A stretch of 64,000 nt of DNA from Symbiodinium natans (GCA_905221605.1 CAJNDS010002679.1:957001-1021000); one strand, 5' to 3'; shown: positions 29,776 to 41,760, counted from the first letter of the stretch. Notes: generated by a model not told the origin, from the letters alone. Numbers and translations are program-made.

Positions 29776-30111
29776 ATCGCAATCATCGTCAGAATTTCAA
29801 GTGCAGAAGGCCCCGGGACGCCTGAAGCAGCCCAACGGCGCTGCTCATGGCTTTTGCAGACCTGGTTCATGGTTGGGATCGCATTAAAAATTAAAAAATA
29901 TGACTTATTGGGTTTGGGATCGCATTAAAAATTTAAAAAATATTACTTATTGGGTTTAAAATGTAAAACCCAACTATGACCAAGAGACGGTGGTCGCGAC
30001 CTTACGGGCTTGGCGACCTGCGCGGGGGCGACATCAGAAGACCAGACCCATGAAGTCGGCTCAAGAGCCAGGCACTAGGTACAGCTATGTATAGGGTTTA
30101 GGGTTGAGGGT

Positions 30112-31588
30112 TTAGGGCTCAGGGAAGTTTAGGGGAGGAAAAATCAGACCTGCTCGGTAGTTGAAGTCTTTGAAAAGGTCAGCACTTGCCTGTAGCTTGG
30201 AAGGTTCGATCTCCAGGCTGGTGCCGGTGCTGAGAGCCAATTCGAGGGACCCGTCCAAGAAGGACTGGGACAAAGACGTTGCCAGCTTGGACCTCAAGCG
30301 ATCCGACGAGTCCTCCTCGACTGCCGCAGCATTAGCCTCCAGCGCCGCCTCCAGGGATCCATCTTGCAAGGCAGCCAGTAGCTGCGAACCCATCTTCTCC
30401 CGAAGATCCTCCGGGTCCCTGGCTGCTTCTCCAGCCTGCTCGGCTAGCACAGCCTCTAAGGAGCCATCCGTCACCGAGGCCTCGAGGCGAAGGGCGAGCT
30501 TCTGTCGCAGTGCCTCGACATCATCTTCCAAGCCTGGCTCAGGCGGCAAGGCCGCATTCTGGGCCCCGTGAGGGGCCCCCTGGGCGTTCTTGGGAACAAC
30601 GCATACCTGCAGAGCCGCTTCCAAGGAGCCGTCGCTAAAAGCCTTCTCCAGCTGGGCAGCAACACGCTCGCGCAGGTCCTCGTCGTGTGTGTGGCCGGAT
30701 TTCTCTTCGATGCTTAGGGGTTCCTCTGCGGGGCCATCTGCCAGAACGCCCTTGACACTTTGCAAAGCCGCTTCCAAGGAGCCGTCGGTAAAAGCCTTTT
30801 CTAGATGCGCAGCAACACGCTCGCGCAGGTCCTCGTCATCTGTCTGCCCCCCATGCCCTTGGCCCACCTGGGCTTCGATTCTCAGGGCGTCCTCTGCAGA
30901 GCCATCTGCCAGACGACCCTTAACGCTCTGCAAAGCCGCTTCCAAGGAGCCGTTGGTCAAAGCCTTCTCTAGCTGGGAAGCAACACGCTCCCGCAGGGCC
31001 TCGTCATCTGCTTGCCTCGTGTGTTTTTGGCCCGGCTTGGCTCTTTGTGCGGCCTCGATGCTCAGGGCATCCTCTAAGGAGCCATCTGCAAGAGCCCCCT
31101 TGAGCTGACGAGCGAGCTTTAGGCGCAGGTCATCTACATCAGGCTTTGCTGGCTTTGCTGGCTTTGCCCACTGAAGCGCCTCAAGCGCACCCTGAAGCGT
31201 GCCGTCCAAGCTGGCCATGACCATCTTCTGCGCGACTCGCTCCTTGAGCATCTCGAGCTCGACACTTTCCACATCGCCCAACTCGGCGACGTCAGCCGAT
31301 GTGCCCGGCTGTTCCGCGACAATTGTCACGGCATCCTGACGCGCACGTGCTCGAGAAGGACGCGGCAACACGTGCGTCATTCCGGGCCGACCCTTGCCTA
31401 CACCTCGTTCAAGAAATACAGTACCGTCGCTAGGACCCAGCTATCCGAAGGCAAGGACTGGGTGCATGACTCTGCCTGAAAAAGCCCCGTCCTCGTCGTC
31501 CGCATGGTCGGCAGCAAAGACCGTTTGCAAGGCCGCCTCTAAGGAACCATCGGACACCGACTTCATCATGGACGCTTGCAGCTGTAGC
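30112..31588 (-). CDS. Protein built of repeated DGSLExAL units
   Basis: Two exons: 31588-31476 (QLQASMMKSVSDGSLEAALQ) and 31397-30112, joined by a GC-AG|G intron of 78 bp that keeps frame (split Gly codon, SG|KGRPG). The protein carries about nine copies of a 25-45-residue unit with consensus L(R/K)xK(L/M)AxxLxxALxDGSLExAL. The units are separated by acidic or Ala-rich linkers, and several are nearly identical at DNA level (30600-31000), so the array grew by internal duplication. Each unit is predicted as an amphipathic helix, then a DGS turn, then a second helix. I do not recognise a named domain. The sequence continues open through the 30112 stop, or may splice at TACCGAGCAG|GT, so the C terminus is uncertain. 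The 5' end beyond 31588 was not found. Confidence 0.8.
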
Positions 31589-31633
31589 CTCGGTCCCAGT
31601 AGGAGCTCAGCAGTGCCAACACATATATGTTAG

Positions 31634-32420
31634 TTATGCATATAAATATATATATATATATATATGATTTGTTTCATTTATTCACTTTTATTTTGTATTC
31701 ATGCATGTATATCTATGTATACATATATGTACGACGGACCTTTGTGTACTATTTGATGGTTCTGTTTCCCCTTTCAAATTTTAAGGGCCTGTAAGGAGTT
31801 TAAGAATTTTAGCGCCTGTTAAATTACTTAAAATCCTGAAAATGCTTAAAATTCTTAAAATTCTGAAAGCCCGAGGCCTTTGAAGCCTTTCAAAATTTTA
31901 AGGATTTTAACAAAGATTACTTATTTCGGGAAAAGGTCCGGGCCTTTTAAATTTTAAAAAATCCTTAAAAATCCTTAACATTTTGAAAGCCCGAGGCCTT
32001 TGCGGCCTTTCAAACTTTTAAGGATTTTAAGGCATTTAAAAGGCTTAAGAATCCTTAAAGCCCTTAACATTTTGAAAGCTCCTTTGAATTTAAGGGTCCT
32101 ACTACCCAAATCCTTATCACTAAATCCTAGAGCGGGGTCCCTACATCTTGTTCCCTAGCTGTGTTCCCTTAATGCTATTCCAAAAGCCCGAAGGAGGGGC
32201 ATCCTTACAAATCCTAAAGAGCCGGATCCCCAAATCTTACTCCCTAAACCTTATTTCCTCAATTTCATTACCCAAATGGTGTTCCCTATCCCTAAAGACG
32301 GGGGGGTCCTCAATTCCTATAGAGAGCCCCTGAATCCTAAAAACAAATCCTATTCCCGAAGTCCTTTACGCTAAGCCCTAAAACCCAGATTTCCGGAATT
32401 TTTCCTGGAATTTCAAGCAC
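31634..32420. other. AT-rich intergenic DNA with a duplicated 51-bp palindromic unit
   Basis: Contains a TA microsatellite (31646-31665) and many short TTTTAAGGATT motifs. A direct repeat at ~31862-31912 and ~31980-32032 has the core GAAAGCCCGAGGCCTTTG..GCCTTTCAAA, itself palindromic. No gene seen. Confidence 0.6.
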
Positions 32421-32435
32421 AAAGCGCGGGTACGG

Positions 32436-32468
32436 GGGGGGGGGGGGGGGGGGGGGGGGGCGGGGGGG
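32436..32468 (+). repeat. Poly-G tract (~26 G)
   Basis: An uninterrupted G run, then C, then seven G. Confidence 0.9.
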
Positions 32469-32642
32469 AAATATGGTACTGGACACCCCCCCCCCATGTA
32501 CCCACGCCTTTTTCCAGGCTTCTCCAGAAAGGCGTGGGTATTGGGACCGCGTGAGTGCCTTCTAGTATCTATAATTCATCTATAAGCCGACGAGCCTGAG
32601 GTGTACTTTGTGTCGCATATGCGTGAGCAGGCAACTTTCACT

Positions 32643-32852
32643 CCACAAGGTGAAATTGACTCAAATTGATTCAAACCTTATTCAACTTGGAAAAGGCTTA
32701 TTCAACTTGAATCAGGCGTTGGATTCAAGATTCAAGATTCAAGGTGGCCAGGAGAACTTGCCTGGGCATCTTGGATCTTGAATCGTGAATCCAAAGCCTT
32801 ATTCAAGTTGAATGAGGTTTGAATAAATTTGAATAAGTTTCATCTTGTGTTT
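32643..32852. mobile_element. F4 long fold-back element
   Basis: Left arm CACAAGGTGAAATTGACTC.. and right arm (inverted) CACAAGATGAAACTTATTC.. pair over some 80 bp through TTCAAACCT(T/C)ATTCAACTTG and GGATTCA(A/C)GATTCAAG, leaving a loop of about 30 bp. Internal ATTCAA repeats suggest slippage. No open frame. Confidence 0.7.
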
Positions 32853-33239
32853 CCAAGCTGTGCTTGTTCAACATTCCTTACGCGTCAGGCCACTGCATTC
32901 AGGAAATAAGCTTTCGGGACCGGGATCCAACCCTTATATATGGGCTTAGCGCTTTAGGAATTGAAGGGCATTAAAGAAAAGGGAATAAGGTGGGGAAGCC
33001 GGACATCTCACCCCCGCTTGCAAGCGACATGGCAAGAGGCTAAGCTAAACCCTAAACCTTCAAGCCTACACCCCTAAGTAAAACTCTAAACCCTTGTGGT
33101 CCCTAAACCCCCAAACCCCCAAACCCTAAACCGGATCTTTATGCATGCTTGGTGAGAGATTGAGGTTGTAGATATAGATTATATTAAGTTTCTATTAGCA
33201 CGGGCAGGAAACCATCAAATAATACATAAAGGTCCGGGC

Positions 33240-33765
33240 CACATACATATATACATATATACATATATACATATATACATATATACATATATACATATAT
33301 ACATATATACATATATACATATATACATATATACATATATACATAAAACATATATACATATATACATATATACATATATATACACATATATACATATACT
33401 ATATACATATATACATATATATACATATATACATATATACATATACATATATACATATATACATATATACATATATACATATATACATATATACATATAT
33501 ACAATAAATACATATATACATATATACACATATACATATATACATATATATACGTATATACGTATATACATATATACATATATACATAAAACATATATAC
33601 ATATATACATATATACATATACACATATACACATATACAGATATACATATATACATATATACATATATACATATATACATATATACATATATACATATAT
33701 ACATATATACATATATTCATATATTCATACATTTATATATTCATATATACATATACATATATTGT
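33240..33765. repeat. (ATATATAC)n octamer microsatellite, ~500 bp
   Basis: About 60 units with few variants. It stays open in several minus frames as Tyr/Ile/Met/Cys runs, which are not genes. Confidence 0.95.
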
Positions 33766-33964
33766 AATTGCTTGTTCATTAACTTTTTTTACTTGTGCTT
33801 ATGTACTTGTATGCGCCTGCGTGATGTATGTATGTGTATCAAGAACCCACACCAGCGCCCGAACTGCAGAGGCCGAGGCCGGATTTCTTCTAGGTCAGCT
33901 TCTTCTGCCAGGGCCTGTCAACTCTGTCAGCTGTGTGAAATTGCCTGAGCCCTAATTAAACGCT

Positions 33965-34257
33965 AAACCCTAAACCCTTTTACAACCAGGTCTGCACCCT
34001 AAACCCCTAGACCTTAAACCCTAAACCCTAAACCCTAAACCCTAACCCTGAACCCTGAACCCTGGTGAGTTGCCTTTTGGAGACCTCCTCGTACAAGGCT
34101 GGATTCCAGCTGGGCACGCAGGATGTCCTGCCATGTGCAGGAGGATTTGCCGCTCGGCCCAGCCTGTTTAGGGTTTTCTCCCCTCCTGCACAGCTGGGGC
34201 GCATGTTTCATGTTTAGGGTTTAGGGTTTAGGGTTTAGGATTTAGGGTTTAGGGTTG
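33965..34257. repeat. Two telomere-like arrays of opposite orientation
   Basis: CCCTAAA units at 33965-34066 and TTTAGGG units at 34213-34257 flank about 145 bp of unique DNA that shows no clear exon. Confidence 0.85.
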
Positions 34258-34366
34258 CAAGTGGGTTTCCCAGTTTAGGTGTACCGTAGTAGAAGGGAAG
34301 CCTGCTGTCCTACTATCTGGGGTCTATATTAGGTGCCCCTTACTTTCGTAGACCCCCAAATATTAT
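34258..34366. mobile_element. F2 fold-back element
   Basis: Ends TGGGTTTCCCAGTTTAGGTG and (inverted) TGGGGGTCTACGAAAGTAAGG. It directly abuts a TTTAGGG array. Confidence 0.6.
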
Positions 34367-34429
34367 GTAAGCACCCTTCTTGGCCCCAGGCCGCTACCGG
34401 CTGCTGATCTCGAAACCCGAAACCCAAAG

Positions 34430-35460
34430 CGTTCTCTGCCTTCTCGTCCTCGGGCATGTCCGGCTTGGCAGATTCCTCCCGTGCTCCACAAATGAGAAAT
34501 ACCAGGGACCCATTCTTTGTGACGTCCATCGACCACAGAAGTAGTACGTGCGAGCGGTTCGAGTTTCTATGCGCGCTCCCACCACTAGCAAGGAAAAACT
34601 GAAAGCATCCGAAAGCGGCGATGATTGGACAGCTTCCGCGGCGGGTCGTGCTGGCGGTCGGCAAAAGAGCCAGTTTTGTCCGACAAACCTGGCACTAAGC
34701 GAAAACAAATCCAAACTGCTTCTCGTGACAAGAAGCCTCCCTTCCAGTGTAGCCACCACTGCCGAGTTCTATCTTGGGAACGATAGGGGGACACTAAGAG
34801 AAATACGAGCAAAATCTCAGACGCGACAAACGAACAAAGTCCTTAGTCTAAACTACGAAGCGGAACCCGCGATTCAGAAGACGCGTCTCAGATGACATAC
34901 GGCCACTAAACCGCGTCCTCCTGCTCGCATATTCTGCTGGCAGCCAGTGCCTCCTTCACAGCATCTAGCATGGCTCTGTCCGACAGCCAACTGTCCAGCG
35001 GGTCTCAAGGGCAACACGGTCTTGTCGGGTGAACAGTGGCTCTCCTGGAGGGTGCCATTTTGCGCAGCCGTGGACAGAACATCCGCCATCCTGTGCAAAA
35101 GCCAGGAAGTAAGGTCCTTACAGCCTAGGCCAGGAAGCTGAACCCGCAGATGTGGGGCAGGGACAAGCCCCCAGAATGCGCATGTGCGGTCTGAATCCCA
35201 CACTCTCCATATGCCCATGCTGTCTCTTCAGGGGTTAACTGCGAAACCATAGACTAGGCAGGAACATTGAAGAATTCAGGTGCTGTTCTGCAAATCCACT
35301 GCCGGACTTTGGCGCCTCCTCTCGCAGAAAGTCTCTGCTTCACAAGACTGCCCTCTTCCACCGTGGCAAATGTTATGCTCGACCATGCTCCAAAACTCAT
35401 TCCATGTTGATGTTCCTGTCTTCCAGCAGGATGGGTGATGAGAAGCCCGTGCTCAAACAT
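34430..35460 (-). CDS. Unidentified multi-exon gene
   Basis: Coding-like segments in order: ~35460-35270 (HGMSFGAWSSITFATVEEGS, LVKQRLSARGG), ~35218-35040 (VWDSDRTCAFWGLVPAPHLR, DLTSWLLHRMADVLSTAAQN) and ~34560-34436 (HVLLLWSMDVTKNGSLVFLI, PDMPEDEKAEN followed by a GC donor at the start of degenerate telomere-like repeats). Composition is typical of the genes around it. No family recognised, and internal borders were not resolved. Confidence 0.45.
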
Positions 35461-35644
35461 CTGCCCGTAATTTCAACAGTGCTGCATTGGGGCAGTATCA
35501 GGGTGCCTAGACCCTAACGCTTGCCACACCATTTCACCTGCTTCCATTGCTTAGGATTTAGGGGCCTAAAACCCTCTGAAAAACACTCCTGAATATGATC
35601 CTCTTAAACCCAGTAAGGGAAAAATACAAAATGTCCCAAGAACC

Positions 35645-35758
35645 TACCTGGGTGGCTGTCAAAATTCTGGTCCCTTTTTGGATACCCTAAATAACAGGTG
35701 CCGTCTTCTGAGAGGGATCCAAACAGGGACCATAATTTTGACAACCATCCACCTAGTG
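35645..35758. mobile_element. F6 fold-back element
   Basis: The arms are CCTGGGTGGCTGTCAAAATT..GGTCCCTTTTTGGAT and, inverted, CTAGGTGGATGGTTGTCAAAATTATGGTCCCTGTTTGGAT. One copy seen. Confidence 0.72.
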
Positions 35759-35837
35759 GCGCTTTGTCTGGCCTGTGCCGCAGGAACTCCTGGTACTCCT
35801 GGGATGCAGCTGGCTCTGGCCTGTCAGATGGTTTCCG

Positions 35838-35928
35838 ACAAGTAGGGGGTACCCTGTTTGAGGGTCCTTTTTTGTTATCCCAATTCTATTTTGGGTACTA
35901 AAAGGGGTACCCCCTCTTCTGGGAATTC
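35838..35928. mobile_element. F2 fold-back element
   Basis: Left TTTCCGACAAGTAGGGGGTACCC, right GGGGTACCCCCTCTTCTGGGAA, inverted to each other, 80 bp downstream of the F6 element. Confidence 0.6.
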
Positions 35929-35939
35929 CCGTCACAAGG

Positions 35940-37318
35940 CACATGGTCCACCAGCCACACTATTCTATAGAAATTGAAGTTCGTCCACAGCAAGCCTGGC
36001 CTGATGCTCTGAGGCTCTTCAGGTGATGCCTGGCGAGGGGGCTTCCCGCTGATGCCACACTTGCGTGCTGGACATGAAACAGAAACCTCCCGAAACAAGG
36101 GCCCATGCGTCGCGCGAACATGTGAGCGTAGCGTGCTGCGGTGGAGGGCCTCCTTCTCAAGCCGACCTTCTTGTGGAGACTCCAGCTTCTGGAGGTCCTG
36201 TGCCAATGCGCAGCCGCCAGGACCCTCAATACAAGCTGTTGAAAAGTTGCCATCTGAACTGCAACCTTTTTCTGGCTTTCTTGAAGCTTGTGCGCCTCTC
36301 GAGTCTTCTTGCCACGCTGCACAGCCTGGCAAAAGAAGTTAGGGTGACTTGCCACCGACTCGCCCAGCCCCAAGCCCGAACTTGGCCTGGATTCGTGTCA
36401 CGGCACCCACTTTCTCCGCCTTCTCCTGCTGCACCTCTTGCCAACAGTGCCAAGTCTCTGAAACGGCCCCCAAGCCAAAGCGGTTTGAGCCGGGGGCGAC
36501 CGCCCGGGTAGAATTCCCCCTCTGTAGGGCCTTCAGCTTTCAAAGGTGATGTCTTCTTCTCTCCGAGCAGAGCAGCTTTGCTTTCTGCGGGCCTGGATCT
36601 TCTTGGCGGCTGCCTCTTGCTTGGAGCCCACATCTCCAGCGAGCACCTTGACCGCCTGCAGATTGGGGACTTGGGAGGCGGAAAAAGCGGAACTTCGCAA
36701 GGCCCGCATCAGCCTGCTCCAGCTGTCCTGATTGGGAAGCCACCTCGGAGAATAACACGAACAACAGGGTTTAGGGTTAGTGTTCCTGGTGGTGGAATAA
36801 TGGACTGCCATGAGAAGTGGGTGGATTCCGCACGTCTTCTGCCAAGCATCGATGATTGCGCCGGCCAGACGCTGCTTCAATTCCAACAACGCCCTGGCAC
36901 GCATCCGGCAGCCGTACGACTCGACGACGGGGGCTTGGCACCGAAACACCCCCAAGCATCTGCCGGCTCAAGCGAGCACAAAAAGAAACGCCGAACAGTG
37001 AGACCCAAAGATGTGGTTCTTCCTCCCGCCGGTGCCTGTCGGCCTGTGCATCTCCTCCTTGGGCCGTCCGTCCATGCTAGAACACGCCAGTCAAGCCAGG
37101 TACGACAAAAGTCTCAGCGCCGTGCCCACGACTTCCTTCTCAGCCTGGGCAAATCTTGCCATGTAGAGGTGACGGCTGCAGACCCGCAGAACCACAACAA
37201 GGTCCCGACGCCCTCTTGCAAGGCTGTGCTGGACGAGATAACCTGGAAAGAGACCCTCTGTGTCTGCAGCGCACGGAGCTATTCTTCTGACCAGCCGAGC
37301 TGCCGCGGTGCTGATCAA
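35940..37318 (-). CDS. Unidentified gene, basic/helical segments
   Basis: Coding-like minus-strand segments: 37318-37091 (MISTAAARLVRRI.., RRDLVVVLRVCSRHLYMARF, AQAEKEVVGTALRLLSYLA to a stop), ~36915-36810 (RARALLELKQRLAGAIIDAW), ~36735-36590 (LQAVKVLAGDVGSKQEAAAK, KIQARRKQ), ~36585-36480 (KAALLGEKKTSPLKAEG), ~36330-36240 (GKKTREAHKLQESQKKVAVQ) and ~36215-36100 (DLQKLESPQEGRLEKEALHR). The helical charged character again suggests coiled-coil or scaffold protein(s). Whether this is one gene or two is open. Confidence 0.4.
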
Positions 37319-37659
37319 GTCTTTGAGGGTATTGCCTGCCCAAGGGCCAGCGACCCACGCATCTACTCTATCCCGAGAAGCCAGAAGCCCTCTCGGTGTG
37401 TTTCCTGCATCTTCCGGTCTCCGGTCTCACTGAAGAGGCGTCGGAGCCTAAACCCCTGATCGCAGGGCTAGATGAACTCGAACTATAGAATATCTCTGCA
37501 TCCCCGATGTGATGTGTTGCGCGTTGCCCAAGATCAGGAGACATCATCCCCAAGCACCACCCCCAGAAAGCGTGTGCCTTCCTGTCAAGCCTGAGCCGCA
37601 ATCCCAGATTTCCATCGGCTGAAACCCGTAAAAACCCTCCCCTAAACCCTAGGCCGCAA

Positions 37660-37790
37660 ACACCAAGGCGACAGGGCCCATCCGCAGCGCCTGCCGCATC
37701 CCATGAACCAGCTTCCAGCTCGTCGATTGGGGTCAGATCTCCTCCTCCGAGGACTGGGGGGAGGAGGAGGGCGGGGGGGGGGGGGCGGTA
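37660..37790 (-). CDS. Possible exon of an unidentified gene
   Basis: The segment reads GDLTPIDELEAGSWDAAGAA then DGPCRLGV between a C-rich tract and degenerate CCCTAAA repeats. Composition is coding-like. No family. Confidence 0.3.
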
Positions 37791-38494
37791 CACTTCAGAC
37801 CCCAAGAAATTCTCAGGAGAGATCCACGCAACTGCCTTGAAACACAAACTCCCACAGCCAAGGCAGGAACGGCATACCGCAACAAGTTCAGCAGATGACT
37901 GCGGGAGTGCCCGATCGGAGCATGTTCCTCTAGCGCGACACACGGTCAGCCCAAAAAAAAGCACTCGGATGCACTCAGAGAAAGGCCTTGACCTCAAGCA
38001 CAACCCTATGTACACTCCAGGGTTTCGTGTTTAGGGCTCAGGGTTAGCAAGCCTTTTCTACCCTCAGGACATCATGACAAGCTGCGAAATGCAATGGGCG
38101 AGCTAGCTTTAACGTTTTTCCTTCCATGCCATCCACTGCTACTGAGGGCAGCGTAACCCCACATCCCACGGCTCCCTCCACTTGCAAGTCAGGAATGATT
38201 CTATCACAACCACAGCTGATAATTGCTGACTGCGGCGTCTAGCTTTCGGCAGCATCCACTTATGTGGGGCCCTCTCCGGTTCAGGATCAGGATTGAGGAT
38301 GTAGTCCCTAAATCCTGCTTGCGACAGGCTTCGCACCTCGCCTGGAGCCCCTGAAACCCTAAACCCTAAACCCTTGTATCTGAAAAACTTAAGCCTTTAG
38401 ATTTTCTTTGCCACCCGCCATTTGCCGCTTTCAGGTTCCTTGCCTGCGGCAGGGTTTCTGATTTCCGGTTTATAGGCGATAAGTCACCTAATAC

Positions 38495-39010
38495 ACACAC
38501 ACACACATATATATATATATGTATACACAAATATCTCTCTCTTATCGTGTTATATATATATATATATAGAGTCTAGTGTTTGTAAAAATGTACGAATTTA
38601 GATATGTACATGCGCTACCTTCGGTTTCGGAGAAGCTTGCTGACAATTCTCTTGTTTTGGTTTCGGTTTCTTTGGAGTTTTTGGATTTGGTTTCTTTGGC
38701 TTTTGTGGCTGCACTTGTTGTTGGTCTTTTGGGTTATGCTTTTAGGTTTTTGGTTTTGGCTTCCAGAGAATTCTCCTGACAACTTTGATTTTGGTGGTGG
38801 TTTCTGTGTTTTCCTTTCTTGGTCGTTTGTTTGGCTTGTTTTGTTTCTCCTGACAATTTTGGTCTCTTTGAAAAAATGGGTTGGTTTCTTGCTTTTTGTT
38901 GGCTTTGGTTTCTTTGACGTTTTTGCTTTGTTTGGGCTTTGGTATCCAGAGAGAATTAGTCTAACAAATTCTGACAACTTCTTCAGGGTCGGTATCGGTG
39001 ACAGCCTGTA
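38495..39010. other. TA microsatellites and a TTTGGTTT-rich stretch
   Basis: TA runs at 38508-38522 and 38550-38568 are followed by about 400 bp strongly biased to T and G on the plus strand (TTTGG, TTTTTGG), translating as Phe/Leu/Trp runs one way and Lys/Gln/Asn/Pro runs the other. I consider it low-complexity DNA, not a gene. Confidence 0.6.
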
Positions 39011-39900
39011 ATTTGATTTGGATGCAATTTTTCTGAAGTGCACAAAGAGGCAAGTTGACAGTACTGACGAGTACCGCAGCAGCATGGAGGGGTACTTCGT
39101 GCCCTCTGTCGATTGGTGCCCTTTGTGCCGAGCTGCCCACACCCAGGCTTGTGAACTTTGCTACATCTGCAACTGACTTCAAAATATGCAAAGCATGTGA
39201 AACCATTGTGTTCTGAGGGGACGCCGACGCCCACAAGTCCCTGCTTTTGCATGGATGCGTGGTTTCTTATTCCGCCACATGGATCCTAAACCCTAAACCC
39301 TAAACCCTAAGCCCTAAACCCTAAACTCGATTTCGACTTGCTCTTTGTGGGTTGAAAGGCTCCTGCACTGCGGCCCGCGCAGGCCGCTGCCGGCGCTTGC
39401 TGCTGGGCCAATGCCTGGAAAACACCGCGGGGGAAGGAACGAAGAGCGCTGGAGCTGTTAGCTTTCGAGCTCAGTAGGGTTTAGGGTTTAGGGTTTAGGG
39501 TTGTGTTTAGGGTTTAGGGTTTAGTATTTAGGGTTCAGTACGTAAGAACGCGGCATTTGACTCAGCATGTATCGACTTGCGAGCTGGCCATCGCATGCCC
39601 GGGCCTACGGTTTCTTTCGGGGCCTGAGGCCATGAACAAACCTAGTCGGGGATAGGGGAGGCTTCGGGGGGCCCTTGGGAATATAGACCCTCTGAATAAG
39701 GTCCCTGTTTAAGAGAGGGTTCTCTTTTTCAGGGCCCCCCCTTGATCTACCTAGGAGCCTAAGCGGCTTGCCTCAACTGCGTCCACGCCCATCTCCAGAA
39801 GTCGCTCTGCGCGGACAAGCTGGGCCACCCCTTCCACCAAGACGTTGACCGTCTCCTGCAGAGTGACCCCGTCGAGGGTGGTTCGGGTGAGCATGGCTGC
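38961..39900 (-). CDS. Unidentified multi-exon gene
   Basis: Segment 39900-39760 is strongly coding-like (MLTRTTLDGVTLQETVNVLV, EGVAQLVRAERLLEMGVDAV). Segment ~39430-39361 reads ALAQQQAPAAACAGRSAG after an AG|G acceptor and runs into a telomere-like array. Segment ~39210-38961 reads SVADVAKFTSLGVGSSAQRA then HAAAVLVSTVNLPLC. Arrays at 39287-39330 and 39476-39540 would lie in the introns. Function unknown. Confidence 0.45.
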
Positions 39901-40194
39901 GCTTTGTGTTTAAGGGATTGGCGGAAAGGAAAGCTTACACGCCACTTACCTGTATGCACCACCTATTGACAGGCCTTCGTGTACCTTGCTACTTACCTGG
40001 CTTGTGTGCCAGACGCCCTCACAGTAGCCCAAACCCAGGTGCTTGCGCAGACACATATGAGCACAAGCTTGCGCAGCCGCAGGCATGACATACACAAGAA
40101 CGCTCGACAGACAAGCTATGTGTACAAATGCATAAACTGCCGGGGCAGTGTAAAATATTAACCCCCCTCAGACGAGTCGCATGTGTATTGATAC

Positions 40195-40667
40195 ATCTAT
40201 AGGTCTGTGTATATATATATATATATATGCATGTATATATATATAATTACGTATATGTATACATGCGTGTGTGTGCACATATGTACATATGTATATGTAT
40301 ACACACTGAGACACATGAACGGACATGTTGACAGGCAGCAATGGGGAGACTTCTTGCATCGTACAGACACATGCATACCCATCGGGTGCCTGTAAAATCC
40401 GAATACGAGATGCGGGCTCGTGACATCATGCTTTCCAAGACGGCTGATTGCAAGTTTGGATGCTTGTTGGGCGGGGGTCCACCCCAATGGGCAGGACAGC
40501 GGGGGCATGTGGCATTTCGGATGCAGCAAGTCAAAAAACTCTTCTGTCCTCTTCGGTGATGTCGATTCGATCACGGCTAGAGACCTCAGTGGATTGTCCC
40601 ATCTGGGCCCATCAAACGCACCCGAGTCATTGCACAGTGCCGAAGCTGCCAGCCTCGACCAAATCAC
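40195..40667 (-). CDS. Weak coding candidate beside TA/CA repeats
   Basis: The 3' half is translated microsatellite and can be dismissed. The 5' half (40667-40400; LRSLAVIESTSPKRTEEFFD, QQASKLAISRLGKHDV) has plausible composition. No splice sites or family could be fixed. Confidence 0.2.
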
Positions 40668-40689
40668 GCATGCGGTCTCCAGACCTTGC

Positions 40690-41400
40690 GAAACGTATAC
40701 TATAACATACTATAATATAATATAATATCATATCATAGAATATGCTATATTATAATATACTATGGTCCTGCTTGCCCTTCTGCAATGGTCAAGTTCCCTG
40801 TCTGAGCCAGGCGACTCGCTGATAGCGCCCTTCCCGACCAGCCGGCGGGCAGAGCACCACTGAAGCAGCTCTTCCTGCGCCGAACTTCCGAGCTTCGTGA
40901 GAAGTATAATATACGATAATAATATACTACAATATACTAAAATATACCATAATATACGATAATATACTATACGATTATATACTGTTATATACTATCTTAT
41001 ACTATTATATACTGTTATATACTACTATATACTGTTATATACTATTATATACTATTATATACCATTATATACTATTATATACTATTATATACTATTATAT
41101 ACTACTATATACTATTATATACTATTATATACTACTATAACTATATATTATATATTAATACTACTATTATACTATTATAGACTATATACTATTATATACT
41201 TTATATACTATCTATTATATACTATATATACTATTATATATACTATTATATACTATTATATACTATTATATACTATTATATACTATTATATACTATTATA
41301 TACTATTATATACTATTATATACTATTATATACTATTATATACTATTATATACTATTATATACTATTATATACTATTATATACTATTATATACTATAATA
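40690..41400. repeat. (TACTATTATA)n decamer array and related AT repeats
   Basis: From about 40970 to 41395 the decamer TACTATTATA repeats about 40 times, with variants TACTGTTATA and TACTACTATA at the left. The adjoining 40690-40760 and 40905-40970 hold related TATAATATAC motifs. Confidence 0.95.
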
Positions 41401-41760
41401 AAGAAGTGCTGTTTTGCATTTCAGGTGGCTTTGCTGTCGAAGGCTACGGTGTGTGTGGCCTTCTTCTGCTTCAACAGGGGCAGCTTCACTATCACGCTGA
41501 CCTGGTACCATATCACATGGCACAAAAGGATGCCAGTCCCAGACAGCTACCAGCACAGGTCTGAGCCGTCTTCCGGACTCTCTCCCATCTTTTGCCCTTT
41601 TTTTAGCGCCATTCTCAGCCCCATCCCTCAGCTGGTGCACCAGGTTTCCTGCCCAGGCCGCTGCAATTCTTGCAGGGAGGCCATGCCACGCAGAAAGCGC
41701 CCAGTTGCAAAAAAAATCGAGTCAGTTGGAAATTTGGAGCCTGCAGAGTAAAGGAGATGC
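41400..41760 (-). CDS. Possible exon(s) of an unidentified gene
   Basis: A minus frame over 41640-41440 reads RRLRPVLVAVWDWHPFVPCD then GQRDSEAAPVEAEEG. Alternative frames are also open. Bounded by the decamer repeat and a 123-bp telomere-like array. Confidence 0.25.

Noticed and set aside
33184-33732. Overlapping 100-180-codon frames of Tyr, Ile, Met and Cys
   Set aside because: Translation of the ATATATAC microsatellite, open in several frames at once.
36578-37459. Long plus-strand open frame of 293 codons
   Set aside because: It overlaps several coding-like minus-strand segments (for example 37318-37091), has no recognisable motif and runs against the strand of all supported genes.
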